Below are positions 63,401-64,000 of a stretch of DNA of 64,000 nucleotides, piece by piece. Where the stretch lies: NCBI GenBank assembly GCA_022885665.1, contig JAGQDJ010000030.1, forward strand, positions 248,001-312,000. Direction: 5' to 3'. Below the pieces are notes generated by a model. That model saw nothing but the letters and a program-made list of their open reading frames with translations. It had not been told where the DNA came from and ran no database searches. Source of the stretch: Triops longicaudatus. Taxonomy: Eukaryota > Arthropoda > Branchiopoda > Notostraca > Triopsidae. The position numbers and the translations under genes are program-made. Position 1 is the first letter of the stretch, and each line of letters starts with the position of its first letter.

Positions 63401-64000
63401 GACTTTAGAAAAAAGAGGTGATTAATTATCTCTTGAGGAAGCTGAAGCTGCGTTGAGTGCATTTGGGGTGGGGAGAGTTTCTTTCCGTGTGTAAAATAAT
63501 AGCTTTGGAGTATTATGATCTAGTGCGTGGCGCTGAGGCATGATTAATGAGCTGGTAATGGTTTTGGTGCCGTACAGACGAGCTCACACAAGTCTACACA
63601 TGTGTACACACCTTCGCCCCTCGTATTTAACAGATTAAGAGCTCTTCTAGGAGGTGTGGCAATTAAAGGAAATGACTGCACATAGGAAATCATTGCACGT
63701 GTTATTAAAACGCATGTTGCTGCATTAAAAACTGTCATAGAAATAATTCGCGACTTACAGAAATAACTTTCGCTTTAAAGTCAAGCTTATTATAGTTGGA
63801 TATTTTATTACATTTTCGAGTTTGCACTAATATGTTTTAAAGACTTGGAATGCCTGGAATAATATTTATTTTTTATTTAGCGAAGATTTTGCATAATAAA
63901 CTAATGCAAGCTTTTTACTTCATGCAAAACTTTTTTAAGTGAATATCGATTTTTTTATTTAATTTGAAATAGGTCCTGAAGCTATCCGGGCTACAAACGT
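6223..64000 (+). CDS. nbea: Neurobeachin/rugose (NBEA/LRBA family) gene, 45 exons, open at both ends
   Basis: Large BEACH-family scaffold protein, known in animals to act in membrane trafficking, synaptic receptor targeting and PKA anchoring. The 45 exons listed below sum to 7,595 coding bases (about 2,530 residues) and join in frame at GT-AG sites. Order along the window-encoded part: N-terminal solenoid (residues 1-143), ConA-like lectin domain (about 144-381), armadillo-like/DUF4704 region (382-855), acidic disordered linker (856-1376), second conserved block (1376-1660), His/Pro-rich and polar linker (1670-1870), DUF1088 block (about 1880-2075), PH-BEACH (2165-2284) and the start of BEACH (2300 onward). 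Vertebrate NBEA is about 2,950 residues; the initiator region and the end of BEACH plus WD40 repeats are missing only because the window ends. Very high confidence for the family. NBEA and LRBA arose by vertebrate duplication, so one invertebrate gene corresponds to both. Confidence 0.97.
6328..8594 (+). other. nbea intron 1
   Basis: This is a 2.3-kb intron with no recognisable gene. A GC-richer patch at about 7140-7440 carries an open frame of 98 codons on the minus strand with no family I know. Confidence 0.85.
8595..8721 (+). CDS. nbea: nbea exon 2 (N-terminal solenoid)
   Basis: Encodes AEIWSVFIAILRKSIRNLQ and then ACTEVGLVQHVL, a near-invariant segment of the NBEA/LRBA family. The acceptor is TTTTACAG and the donor GTAAAA; it ends in phase 1. 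The 637-bp intron that follows is A-rich and has nothing recognisable. Confidence 0.96.
9359..9459 (+). CDS. nbea: nbea exon 3 (N-terminal solenoid)
   Basis: Encodes LLIELLGVITSYSVTVKELK and then MLFRAMKAENGIW, matching the LGVLASYSITVKELK block of the family. Entry is phase 1 (GCA+G|AT gives Ala-Asp) and the end is phase 0 before GTACGC. The intron that follows is T-rich with TTTA-type simple sequence at 9600-9780. Confidence 0.96.
9795..9890 (+). CDS. nbea: nbea exon 4
   Basis: Encodes 32 residues, PRHSVKLLSVLRQMPHRTG and then PDVFFSFPGKKGS, aligning with the family segment before the lectin domain. The acceptor is CTGATAATAG and the donor GTAATG, both phase 0. The acceptor has a weak pyrimidine tract, but protein similarity fixes it. 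Confidence 0.95.
10029..10150 (+). CDS. nbea: nbea exon 5 (start of ConA-like lectin domain)
   Basis: Encodes AIVLPPLAKWPQENGFTFTT and [20 protein letters not shown], the beginning of the ConA-like/laminin-G type domain conserved in NBEA and LRBA. It ends in phase 2 (TAT TG|GTATGT), and the next exon supplies T to make Cys. The 376-bp intron that follows has nothing recognisable. Confidence 0.97.
10527..10773 (+). CDS. nbea: nbea exon 6 (ConA-like lectin domain)
   Basis: Encodes FKTSKGVGYSAHFVGNC followed by the core KGYQHCVKYEFQPRKWYM and IYNRWTKSEIKCFVNGQLAS. These are hallmark strands of the family's lectin-like sandwich. The acceptor is CACGAATAG at 10526 and the donor GTAAAA at 10774, ending in phase 0. 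Confidence 0.97.
10774..12165 (+). other. nbea intron 6
   Basis: This is a 1.4-kb intron. It begins almost immediately with a 175-bp MITE-like element (10796-10970). The rest is A/T-rich with no recognisable gene. Confidence 0.85.
10796..10970. mobile_element. MITE-like element with TTATAACGAAC termini
   Basis: The left end begins GTACGGTAGATTC and runs into CTTATAACGAAC. The right end is GTTCGTTATAACGAG running into TTTCATTGTAC. These are imperfect inverted repeats of about 26 bp around a 120-bp AT-rich core with no coding capacity. Related termini recur at about 12645, 23000-23780, 48090, 48362 and 56427. It is likely a non-autonomous DNA transposon family; the superfamily is not established. 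Confidence 0.65.
12166..12312 (+). CDS. nbea: nbea exon 7 (ConA-like lectin domain)
   Basis: Encodes 49 residues including PYDKCYIGASPELDQDRVFC and GQMAAIYLFSEALTAHQVCA, ending RLGPGYK. It matches the conserved CFLGSSE..RVFCGQ and FSEAL blocks. Phase 0 on both sides. Confidence 0.97.
12313..12864 (+). repeat. nbea intron 7 with a repeat fragment
   Basis: This is a 552-bp intron. Around 12645-12693 there is a single terminus-like fragment (CTTTATAACGAAATTTTATTGTAC as two parts: CTTTATAACGAAA and TTTTATTGTAC) related to the MITE family at 10796. There is no gene. Confidence 0.55.
12865..12921 (+). CDS. nbea: nbea exon 8 (small exon, lectin domain)
   Basis: A 57-bp exon encoding SQFRFDNESATQLPENHRR, followed directly by VLYDGKLAS in exon 9. 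Vertebrate homologues read FKFKSES..AEHHKQVLYDGKLAS here. The acceptor is TTTGCAG and the donor GTAAGT, both phase 0. Confidence 0.94.
13009..13149 (+). CDS. nbea: nbea exon 9 (end of lectin domain)
   Basis: Encodes VLYDGKLASTVVFMYNAVAT and DSQLCLQSAPKGSPSYFVHT, ending PHALMLN. This is very close to the family. Acceptor TTCTTGTAG, donor GTAAGT, phase 0. The 392-bp intron that follows is T-rich with nothing recognisable. Confidence 0.97.
13542..13684 (+). CDS. nbea: nbea exon 10 (armadillo-like/DUF4704 region)
   Basis: Encodes EVQAVVTHSVHSTLNSVGG, then VQVLFPLFAQLD, then a variable stretch. It ends in phase 2 (GTC TG|GTTAGT), so Cys is completed by exon 11. The donor GTTAGT is non-consensus, but frame and similarity support it. 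The 739-bp intron that follows has no gene. Confidence 0.95.
14424..14637 (+). CDS. nbea: nbea exon 11 (armadillo-like region)
   Basis: Encodes GKLVGFICELLESSTTIQ, MVQNRGFLVISHML and AFLNLTKYLVTCQSANTDLL, ending LKQ. It corresponds to the helical repeat region of NBEA. The acceptor is TCTCTGTAG and the end is phase 0 before GTTTGA, a weak donor. The 406-bp intron that follows has nothing recognisable. Confidence 0.95.
15044..15266 (+). CDS. nbea: nbea exon 12 (armadillo-like region)
   Basis: Encodes LLDHILFNPALWIYAPVAVQ, IYSAVRRVSTVLQTVHTLKY and YYWVVNPRPASGISPKGL. This is a strong family match. It ends in phase 1 (G|GTTTGT) and joins ATGGTCCACGG to give GLDGPRP. The next intron is A-rich. 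Confidence 0.97.
15539..15681 (+). CDS. nbea: nbea exon 13 (armadillo-like region)
   Basis: Encodes GPRPDQKDIISIRSFILLFL, KQLILMGEGSKEDELQSLLN and YLSTMHE. It matches the KEDELQSILNYL block. Acceptor TTTCACAG, donor GTAATA, ends phase 0. The 391-bp intron that follows has nothing recognisable. Confidence 0.97.
16073..16263 (+). CDS. nbea: nbea exon 14 (armadillo-like region)
   Basis: Encodes DENLQDVLQLLMALMAETPA, IPAFDVKQGVRTVFKLLIS and ALKLLGYFLSRSTH. It ends in phase 2 (AA|GTAACT), and Lys is completed by exon 15. The acceptor is GCAACTTAG. Confidence 0.97.
16351..16459 (+). CDS. nbea: nbea exon 15 (armadillo-like region)
   Basis: Encodes RKYDVMTPHNLYMLLAERLL and LTLPTYNVLYE. It aligns with the family's HSLFTLLGERL and TTYNTLYE segments. 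It is separated from exon 14 by only 87 bp and ends phase 0 before GTACTT. Confidence 0.96.
16597..16678 (+). CDS. nbea: nbea exon 16 (armadillo-like region)
   Basis: Encodes ILTEQVTQQIMYTRHPEPES and HIRLENP. Acceptor TTTTCTAG. It ends in phase 1 (CCA A|GTACGT), and the next exon's TG completes Met. The 482-bp intron that follows is T-rich and empty. Confidence 0.95.
17161..17312 (+). CDS. nbea: nbea exon 17 (armadillo-like region)
   Basis: Encodes ILKVMATLIRQSKPCDQLLE and NNNRENRRTVLQMSVWQ. The SRENRR..LQ.SVWQ block is highly conserved in the family. Acceptor TTTTCTAG, donor GTAAAT, ends phase 0. Confidence 0.97.
17503..17667 (+). CDS. nbea: nbea exon 18 (end of armadillo-like region)
   Basis: Encodes EWLISMAYIVPRTAEEHHIS, DMVYSLFRTLLHHAIKYEY and GGWRVWVDTLAIVHSK. 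This is a near-diagnostic NBEA/LRBA block. Acceptor GTGTTTTAG, donor GTATAT, phase 0. The 456-bp intron that follows is A-rich. Confidence 0.97.
18124..19684 (+). CDS. nbea: nbea exon 19 (very large exon, acidic disordered linker)
   Basis: A single 1,561-bp exon (520 codons plus 1 base). The first 40 residues are family-like: VSFEEFKLQFADMYAHYERQ, then TDPALRQQHPISTVSG. The rest is low complexity, rich in Glu, Lys, Ser, Thr and Asp, with a highly charged run at about 18870-18990. It is probably intrinsically disordered. This variable region is where mammalian and fly neurobeachins carry the PKA-RII anchoring site, but I could not recognise such a helix. It ends in phase 1 (AAA G|GTAAAC) and joins exon 20. 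The antisense open frames over it are compositional shadows. Confidence 0.93.
19887..19942. repeat. Dispersed repeat, TTTACGCGG family, copy 1
   Basis: TTTTACGCGGAC, a short spacer, CAATTCCCATAAGGGACTC and then CTTTACGCGG. The same arrangement recurs at 23326-23380 and 23978-24035. Confidence 0.8.
20850..21090. promoter_or_regulatory. Candidate enhancer island inside intron 19
   Basis: The base composition is visibly less AT-rich than the flanks. It contains CAATTAA (20864), TAATGG (20903 and 20926), TGATTAG (20954), GGATTAG (20973, a bicoid/Otx-type core), ATTTGCAT (20997, an octamer) and TAATTAAT (21024). TAAT cores are common by chance in AT-rich DNA, so the composition and the mixed site types are the argument, and this stays a guess without conservation data. 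Confidence 0.3.
21563..21707 (+). CDS. nbea: nbea exon 20
   Basis: Encodes TFSPGPSRPPFRIPEFRWSY followed by IHQRLLSDILGAVESDMQSW. It matches the conserved FSPGPR...FRIPE(F)W...HQRLL block. Acceptor TTTTCCAG, entry phase 1, end phase 2 before GTAAGT. Confidence 0.97.
21793..21946 (+). CDS. nbea: nbea exon 21
   Basis: Encodes HSSKSVLEFVNSGENAIFVV, NAVHLISQLADNLIIACGG and LLPLLASATSPQ. This is one of the best-conserved stretches of the family. Acceptor CTTGCAG, ends phase 0 before GTAAAC. Confidence 0.97.
22095..22274 (+). CDS. nbea: nbea exon 22
   Basis: Encodes 60 residues: CELDIVEPTQGMPVEVAV, GFLQRLASMTDLLVFASSVN and EAEKNMASGGILRQCLRL. Acceptor CCAATAG, donor GTAAAT, phase 0. Confidence 0.97.
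22437..22598 (+). CDS. nbea: nbea exon 23
   Basis: Encodes VCTVAVRNCLECKERQRLAM and then a less conserved tail ending GQRLGVGEA. The VAVRNCLEC motif fixes the frame. The acceptor ACGAGATAG is weak in pyrimidines but both phases fit (0/0). Donor GTAAAT. Confidence 0.93.
22864..22968 (+). CDS. nbea: nbea exon 24
   Basis: Encodes DVEDGLMYINPVRDPEKLLQ and DLDINRLRAVLYRDV, matching ISPVRDLDRLLQDMDINRLRAV of LRBA. Acceptor TCGTCCAG, phase 0 both sides. The intron that follows is only 74 bp and contains a TCGTTATAACGAA fragment. Confidence 0.96.
23043..23181 (+). CDS. nbea: nbea exon 25 (conserved hydrophobic segment)
   Basis: Encodes EESKQAQFLSLAIVYFISVL and MVSKYRDILEPPLP. The ALAVVYFISVLMVSKYRDILEP block is nearly invariant in the family. 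The hydrophobic stretch of about 16 residues resembles a membrane-associated helix, though the protein is regarded as peripheral. It ends in phase 1. Confidence 0.96.
23326..23380. repeat. Dispersed repeat, TTTACGCGG family, copy 2
   Basis: GCTTTACGCGGAC, a spacer, GATTCCCATAAGAGACTCG and CTTTACGCGG. It is the same architecture as the copies at 19887 and 23978. Confidence 0.8.
23978..24130. mobile_element. MITE-like element, TTTACGCGG family, copy 3
   Basis: It starts CTCGTTTTACGCGG (about 23978) and ends CCGCGTAAAGCGAG (about 24116-24129), a near-perfect inverted repeat of 14 bp enclosing about 125 bp. Internally, CAATTCCCATAAGGGACTC recurs as in the other copies. It has no coding capacity and is probably a non-autonomous element or a decayed palindrome. 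Confidence 0.55.
24306..24590 (+). CDS. nbea: nbea exon 26 (His/Pro-rich linker)
   Basis: Encodes about 95 residues beginning VYRKTYGSYASAGPCSHSSH, continuing with HHHLNHHHPTPPAPPP, and ending NHKNYG. It is strongly C-rich against its neighbours. The frame is set from both sides: exon 25 ends in phase 1, and exon 27 needs a phase-1 donor (ACG|GTACAC). The acceptor CCCAAG at 24305 lacks a good pyrimidine tract, so the start is less certain. It falls in a variable linker, and I know no domain for it. Confidence 0.75.
24791..24909 (+). CDS. nbea: nbea exon 27 (polar linker)
   Basis: Encodes GSDEANEGHGESGENEIDAE and DANASVLSQRRSSHSSTYSK. This is acidic then Ser-rich linker, with no known domain. 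Acceptor AAAATAG, phase 1 in, phase 0 out before GTAATA. It is supported by frame continuity and coding-like composition. Confidence 0.82.
25166..25237 (+). CDS. nbea: nbea exon 28 (linker)
   Basis: A 72-bp exon encoding DYSAKLPTNPNVPNEKKETD and LLTK. Good acceptor (TTTTTTAG) and donor (GTAAGG), both phase 0. It is weakly conserved and supported by frame and splice signals. Confidence 0.8.
25303..25396 (+). CDS. nbea: nbea exon 29 (linker)
   Basis: Encodes SERISVSGENAKNDEWTDVS and LDETPRDQEEK. Acceptor TTTACAG, donor GTATGT, ends phase 1. The 428-bp intron that follows is T-rich simple sequence. Confidence 0.85.
25825..26061 (+). CDS. nbea: nbea exon 30 (start of DUF1088 region)
   Basis: Encodes a linker then [40 protein letters not shown] and MEGKG. 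This matches LE.[33 protein letters not shown] of NBEA. Phase 1 in and out. Confidence 0.97.
26155..26281 (+). CDS. nbea: nbea exon 31 (DUF1088)
   Basis: Encodes LFTFKQSQSVVELVMLLCSQ and [20 protein letters not shown], nearly identical to vertebrate NBEA/LRBA. The acceptor CCCAAAAAAG is unusually A-rich but is fixed by the reading frame. Ends phase 2. Confidence 0.96.
26357..26465 (+). CDS. nbea: nbea exon 32 (DUF1088)
   Basis: Encodes [20 protein letters not shown] and LNRMRADDVVKHSDFE. Strong family match. Acceptor TTTTTCAG, donor GTAAAT, ends phase 0. Confidence 0.97.
26736..26905 (+). CDS. nbea: nbea exon 33 (DUF1088)
   Basis: Encodes TACAHTLLERKEEETVCDHI, ITAARRRDAAAASRLIEKLI and NIVTSKHGAWGNAVNT. 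Acceptor TATTTCAG. It ends in phase 2 (AC|GTACTT). Confidence 0.96.
26965..27112 (+). CDS. nbea: nbea exon 34
   Basis: Encodes FWKLDTWEDDSRRRKRFVRN and PLGTSHPEATLK, then a variable tail ending NEDTLLQ. The WRLDYWEDDLRRRRRFVRNPLGSTHPEA block of LRBA is clearly recognisable. It follows an intron of only 59 bp. The 432-bp intron after it is T-rich. Confidence 0.96.
27545..27665 (+). CDS. nbea: nbea exon 35
   Basis: Encodes GQDELHAQVAAARQNLSLQS and MDMSDERDIDSDMA, a linker before PH-BEACH. Acceptor TTTTTCAG, donor GTAGAA, ends phase 1 and joins GTCCTGTG to give AGPV as in the family. Confidence 0.92.
27772..27908 (+). CDS. nbea: nbea exon 36 (start of PH-BEACH domain)
   Basis: Encodes GPVNMSTKAKLVASGLVVPG, TLSITSSELYFEADEEDPEF and VLTDPE. 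GTLSVTSSELYFEVDEEDP is the first part of the PH-like domain that packs on BEACH. Ends phase 0 with a consensus donor GTAAGT. It is followed by the 24.5-kb intron that contains mab-21. Confidence 0.97.
29835..29890. repeat. (ATT)n microsatellite
   Basis: About 18 near-perfect TTA/ATT units. It is simple sequence. Confidence 0.95.
30045..30310. repeat. A-rich tandem repeat (AAATAAATAAAAATAAATTTT-like units)
   Basis: Degenerate units of about 20-30 bp built on AAATAAATAAAAATAA and TTTTAAAAAA. They have no coding content. Confidence 0.85.
30595..30910. promoter_or_regulatory. Candidate regulatory island in the mab-21 intron
   Basis: A stretch of balanced composition that stands out from its AT-rich flanks, with no convincing coding frame. 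It contains ATTGGCCCCGCCCCGC at about 30868, a CCAAT-box core fused to a GC box, and TCTAATTGCC upstream of it. It could be an enhancer, an alternative promoter or an unannotated transcript. This is an inference from composition only. Confidence 0.3.
32585..32790. repeat. A-rich tandem repeat with ATATCAT spacers
   Basis: Repeats of AAAAATAAATAAAAAATAT alternating with ATCATA. It is a degenerate minisatellite. Confidence 0.85.
35270..35485. repeat. T-rich tandem repeat (TTTTTATTTGTTTTTATT-like)
   Basis: A long pyrimidine-biased run with a regular unit of about 18 bp at 35375-35440. The open frame across it (Phe/Leu/Ile-only) is compositional and is not a gene. Confidence 0.85.
37660..37950. 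repeat. Dispersed repeat family B, copy with CTTGATAGTAAAGTTAT
   Basis: The order of landmarks is GATATTTTCC, CTTCTTGATAGTAAAGTTAT, a GATAAATC-type segment, TTGCTACTTTTGGTAGAAAA and TTTTTCTCGATA. The same order occurs at 52830-53060 and 60540-60790. It has no coding capacity. Confidence 0.7.
37953..37987. repeat. Poly(A) run of 35 bases
   Basis: Thirty-five consecutive A residues, directly after a family B repeat copy. They could be the tail of a retroposed element or replication slippage. Confidence 0.9.
42450..42495. repeat. (ATT)n microsatellite
   Basis: About 14 ATT units, flanked by other T-rich simple sequence to 42600. Confidence 0.95.
43620..43830. mobile_element. MITE with perfect 23-bp terminal inverted repeats
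   Basis: The left terminus is CAGTGGTACCCCGTTTAACG followed by AAC. The right terminus (43808-43830) is its exact reverse complement, beginning GTTCGTTAAACGGGG and ending TACCACTG. The element is 211 bp with no coding frame. Internally it has further GTTCGTTA motifs. The right flank is TA and the left is CA, so a TA target duplication of the Tc1/mariner (pogo-like) type is plausible but degraded. Perfect termini suggest recent mobility. Confidence 0.85.
44425..44940 (-). CDS. Open frame of 171 codons, unrecognised, doubtful gene
   Basis: A minus-strand frame about 0.8 kb downstream of the mab-21 stop. The product is basic with a Leu/His/Asn repeat near its C-terminus (FLYHNLQIRDLYHNLDFLYH). 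I recognise no domain. It is longer than expected for AT-rich intronic DNA but has no independent support such as a known family or splice context. It may be chance, or the trace of an old repeat. Confidence 0.15.
   Translation of the reverse strand: MNVTQRSDVSINANNEFNYFRDHFKGRNQALSCTPAIYCRAKVFRCVYGLTEQQHMLEFPLDRNLALENLAKFSRNTEHKRINGSCRQNFTKNVKKNLHHRLIINFCKLTPVFWEFNQKLRILPTFLKNRPFSMKSQLTIDTMNNFLYHNLQIRDLYHNLDFLYHNIHFYV
45779..46876 (-). CDS. mab-21: mab-21 (MAB21L1/2 orthologue), intronless, nested antisense in nbea
   Basis: A complete frame of 365 codons plus TGA, close to the 359 residues of vertebrate MAB21L1/L2. The product belongs to the Mab-21 family (cGAS-like nucleotidyltransferase fold). 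Vertebrate members act in eye and neural development and are not known to make cyclic dinucleotides. Visible family signatures: KEVEVQEPRFISSL (49-62), ISPTEFEVVLYLNQMG (75-90, with E79/E81 at the acidic pair position), KLSDGRKRSMSLWVEFITAS (107-126), VQITPAFKC (174-182), CLSILKTLRDRH (256-267), ISCLQCRRCPHYFLP (314-328), and the C-terminus SLEKL. The first Met gives MLVPSDMMAAQ, which resembles arthropod mab-21; Met-7/8 corresponds to the vertebrate start. It is markedly GC-richer than its surroundings and lies inside nbea intron 36 on the opposite strand. Confidence 0.97.
   Translation of the reverse strand: MLVPSDMMAAQSKLLYQLNKYYGEKVQTRKGQVAKTLREICKVVQDVLKEVEVQEPRFISSLAECNGRFEGLDVISPTEFEVVLYLNQMGVFNFVDDGTLPGCAVLKLSDGRKRSMSLWVEFITASGYLSARKIRSRFQTLVAQACDKCAYRDIVKMVADTTEVKLRIRERFIVQITPAFKCSGVWPRSAAHWPIPHMPWPHPGLVADVKTEGFDLLSKECPSMTGKQSAMEGDAWVLSFLEAENRLLVGGCRRKCLSILKTLRDRHLDIPGNPVTCYILKTLLLYECEKHPRELEWDESCLGDRINGILLQLISCLQCRRCPHYFLPSLDLFRGKPPASLENAAKQAWRLTRELLTNSRSLEKL
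47250..47560 (-). promoter_or_regulatory. Candidate mab-21 promoter-proximal region
   Basis: A GC-richer block about 375-685 bp upstream of the mab-21 start codon. On the minus strand it presents a GC box (plus-strand GTGGGCGGGGC at 47517-47527), a CCAAT core (plus-strand ATTGG at 47497-47501) and another GC box (plus-strand GCTCCGCC at 47453). I saw no convincing TATA box. The transcription start is not determinable by eye. Confidence 0.35.
47680..47716. repeat. Two-copy tandem repeat of about 20 bp
   Basis: CCGTTCTGTAGGGATTTT occurs twice in direct succession. It is minor. Confidence 0.8.
47918..47993 (+). repeat. tRNA-like / SINE-like element (degenerate)
   Basis: TGGCTTAACGG (47925-47935) fits the pol III A box and GGTTCGAATTC (47971-47981) is close to the B box, 46 bp apart as in tRNAs. 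The ends CCAAC and GTTGG pair as a partial acceptor stem across 76 bp. The D-arm and T-stem do not fold well, so a working tRNA is unlikely. A T-rich tail follows. Confidence 0.35.
48090..48191. mobile_element. Short MITE-like element (TTATAACGA family)
   Basis: The left end is GTACAGCGATTATAACGAG and the right end CGTTATAGCGAGGCTGTAC, which are imperfect inverted repeats. It is about 102 bp with no coding capacity and is related to the element at 10796. Confidence 0.6.
48362..48512. mobile_element. MITE-like element (TTATAACGA family)
   Basis: The left end contains CTCGTTATAACGAAC and the right end CTTGTTATACGTTGATTCTAC. The core is diverged and carries internal ACATTAAATTCGTCCATTAT. It lies 170 bp from the copy at 48090. 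Confidence 0.5.
51480..52020. other. GC-richer block 400 bp before exon 37
   Basis: Balanced composition with overlapping open frames on both strands (128 codons on minus, 96 and 85 on plus). No product is recognisable and it has no homology to nbea. It carries one copy of GGGGCGGAGC at 51997. It is either a conserved non-coding element or an unknown transcript. Confidence 0.3.
52405..52522 (+). CDS. nbea: nbea exon 37 (PH-BEACH)
   Basis: Encodes IAKYCDHLHGKWYFSEIRAI, then FSRRYLLQNTALEIFLAMR, matching EGLHGKWMFSEIRAVFSRRYLLQNTALE. Acceptor TTTTCCAG, donor GTAAGC, ends phase 1. It is the first exon after the giant intron. Confidence 0.97.
52653..52755 (+). CDS. nbea: nbea exon 38 (PH-BEACH)
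   Basis: Encodes SILFALPDQSTVKRVIRALP and RVGVGVKYGIPQT. Strong match to the end of the PH-BEACH domain. Acceptor AATTTCAG, donor GTAAGA, phase 1 in, phase 2 out. Confidence 0.97.
52756..53956 (+). other. nbea intron 38, with a family B repeat
   Basis: This is a 1.2-kb intron. Bases 52830-53120 are a copy of dispersed family B (TTTCGATATTTTCCGGAAAC, CTTCTTGACAGTAAAGTTAC, TTTTTCTCAATACC). The remainder is AT-rich with nothing recognisable. Confidence 0.8.
52830..53120. repeat. Dispersed repeat family B, copy
   Basis: It shares CGATATTTTCCG, CTTCTTGACAGTAAAGTTA, CTTGGTAAATCTTAA and TTGTTACTTTGATAGG in order with 37660-37950 and 60540-60790. A partly open frame of 107 codons across it is not conserved in the other copies. 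Confidence 0.8.
53957..54072 (+). CDS. nbea: nbea exon 39 (entry to BEACH domain)
   Basis: Encodes RASMMSPRQLMRSSNMTQKW and QRREISNFEYLMFLNTIAG. The motif NMTQ.WQ.REISNFEYLMFLN(T) marks the start of BEACH. The acceptor is GCTGTAG, with phase 2 in (AG|G) and phase 1 out before GTAAGA. Confidence 0.98.
54916..55602 (+). CDS. Open frame of 228 codons, unrecognised, doubtful gene
   Basis: Starts MSARKRLGVNLAKFRFYF and ends ISACECY; basic and Leu/Ser/Arg-rich. There is no domain I recognise and no nbea similarity. The composition is less AT-rich than the rest of the intron. A splice-acceptor-like TTTTGTAG lies just upstream at about 54899-54906, so a spliced non-nbea transcript is conceivable. 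There is no other support, and chance is possible. Confidence 0.2.
   Translation: MSARKRLGVNLAKFRFYFPLQETEIWTTIGLSFFLSEFFLFSCSYIYLKNGNKSPWLRRQCKHSRHNSVRVSFANLQSASLFPLSFFPPSVPMTYGTSISSPTHTLKPFHASERAPRALKKKEKTRFGKRIQLHLRLNALHVLQEILAQRGLNLCPPGVISQLTSASVVNFFKLIALRRRNSLRQRAPGIWLTSKLPLPIAVCVKNTITQLFFDQRPQQLRISACECY
56427..56595. mobile_element. MITE-like element (TTATAACGA family)
   Basis: The left end is GGTAAAATCTCGTTATAACG, then AAC. The right end is GTTCGTTAAAACGAGATTCT, then ACC. The inverted repeats match at roughly 21 of 23 positions. It is about 169 bp and non-coding, the same family as 10796-10970 and the best-preserved copy after it. Confidence 0.7.
59440..59475. repeat. Perfect 13-bp GC-rich inverted repeat (hairpin)
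   Basis: CCAAACCGCACGC (59440-59452) and GCGTGCGGTTTGG (59463-59475) are exact reverse complements around a 10-base loop. No T-run follows, and it is not linked to any gene end I can see. Confidence 0.85.
59989..60101 (+). CDS. nbea: nbea exon 40 (BEACH domain)
   Basis: Encodes RTYNDLNQYPIFPWVLTNYD and ELDLSLPSNYRDLSK. This is the signature core of BEACH domains (NDL.QYP.FPW...LDL..P...RDLSKP.G). Acceptor ATTACAG, phase 1 in, phase 0 out before GTAAAG. Confidence 0.99.
60331..60471 (+). CDS. nbea: nbea exon 41 (BEACH domain)
   Basis: Encodes PIGALNPSRKAYFEERYANW, PAFHYGTHYSTAAFTLNWLM and RV. The HYGTHYS motif is the second BEACH hallmark. Acceptor AATTTCAG, donor GTAAGT, phase 0. Confidence 0.99.
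60472..61078 (+). repeat. nbea intron 41, largely a family B repeat copy
   Basis: Bases 60540-60790 carry the family B landmarks CGATATTTTCCG, TCTTCTTGACAGTAAAGTTG, CACTTGATAAATCTTAA, TTTGCTACTTTCGGTAGAAA and TTTTTCTCGATACC. The rest is T-rich. Confidence 0.8.
61079..61198 (+). CDS. nbea: nbea exon 42 (BEACH domain)
   Basis: Encodes 40 residues: EPFTTFYLALQGGKFDYPNR, LFSSIALAWRNCQRDTSDVK. Strong BEACH match (EPFTT..L..QGGKFD..DR.F.S). Acceptor TTTAATAG, donor GTAATG, phase 0. Confidence 0.99.
61278..61430 (+). CDS. nbea: nbea exon 43 (BEACH domain)
   Basis: Encodes ELIPELFYLPEMLTNSNKYQ, EGIPVTDVELPKWASSPEEF and IRLHRM. The ELIPEFYYLPEMF.N motif of BEACH is recognisable. Acceptor CTTTCAG, donor GTAACA, phase 0. 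The 357-bp intron that follows has nothing recognisable. Confidence 0.99.
61788..61860 (+). CDS. nbea: nbea exon 44 (BEACH domain)
   Basis: Encodes ALESEIVSCQLHQWLDLIFG and YKQR, the BEACH helix containing the LH.WIDLIFG.KQ motif. Acceptor ATTCTAG. It ends in phase 1 (AGA G|GTAAGA). Confidence 0.99.
61861..63972 (+). other. nbea intron 44
   Basis: This is a 2.1-kb intron with no recognisable gene. A less AT-rich stretch at about 62030-62720 has only short frames, and TTTA-type simple sequence lies at 63230-63305. Confidence 0.8.
63973..64000 (+). CDS. nbea: nbea exon 45 (BEACH domain), cut by the window edge
   Basis: Encodes GPEAIRATN and the first bases of the next codon, continuing YKQR from exon 44 (family: GYKQ.GPEAVRA.NVF). 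Acceptor TGAAATAG. The exon runs off the right edge; the rest of BEACH and the WD40 repeats are expected beyond it. Confidence 0.96.

Overview
This is an AT-rich (roughly one third G+C by eye) stretch of an invertebrate nuclear genome. Every recognisable protein gene has invertebrate features, and all splice sites used below are GT-AG. The protein segments look most like the arthropod versions of their families as I remember them (for example LYDGKLAS, MSPRQLMRSSNMTQ, and a mab-21 start MLVPSDMMAAQ). I therefore favour an arthropod or another ecdysozoan, but I cannot name a species.

Layout. Almost the whole window is one gene on the + strand, a neurobeachin/rugose (NBEA/LRBA) orthologue. I can place 45 coding exons from 6223 to the right edge. 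They join in frame throughout and encode about 2,530 residues. The 5' end of the gene (initiator Met and the first conserved block) lies left of the window or was not found. The 3' end (the rest of BEACH and the WD40 repeats) lies right of the window. Exons 1-18 (6223-17667) encode the N-terminal alpha-solenoid, the ConA-like lectin domain and the following armadillo-like region. Exon 19 (18124-19684) is one very large exon for an acidic, disordered linker. Exons 20-25 encode a second conserved block and exons 26-29 a variable linker that includes a His/Pro-rich exon. Exons 30-34 encode the DUF1088 region, exons 36-38 the PH-BEACH domain, and exons 39-45 the first part of the BEACH domain.

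The intron after exon 36 is about 24.5 kb long (27909-52404). It carries a complete, intronless mab-21 gene (MAB21L1/2 orthologue) on the opposite strand at 45779-46876. MAB21L1 lies inside NBEA and MAB21L2 inside LRBA in vertebrates, also antisense, so this is the ancestral nested arrangement preserved in an invertebrate. Scattered GC-richer islands in the same intron, five of them carrying an identical GC-box-like octamer, are candidate regulatory elements for mab-21.

The remaining introns hold simple A/T repeats, a nested tandem repeat (5490-5830), and several short dispersed repeat families with palindromic or inverted termini that look like non-autonomous DNA transposons. One has perfect 23-bp terminal inverted repeats (43620-43830). 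There is also a degenerate tRNA-like element at 47918-47993. I see no intact transposase, no rRNA, no convincing functional tRNA and no CRISPR array.
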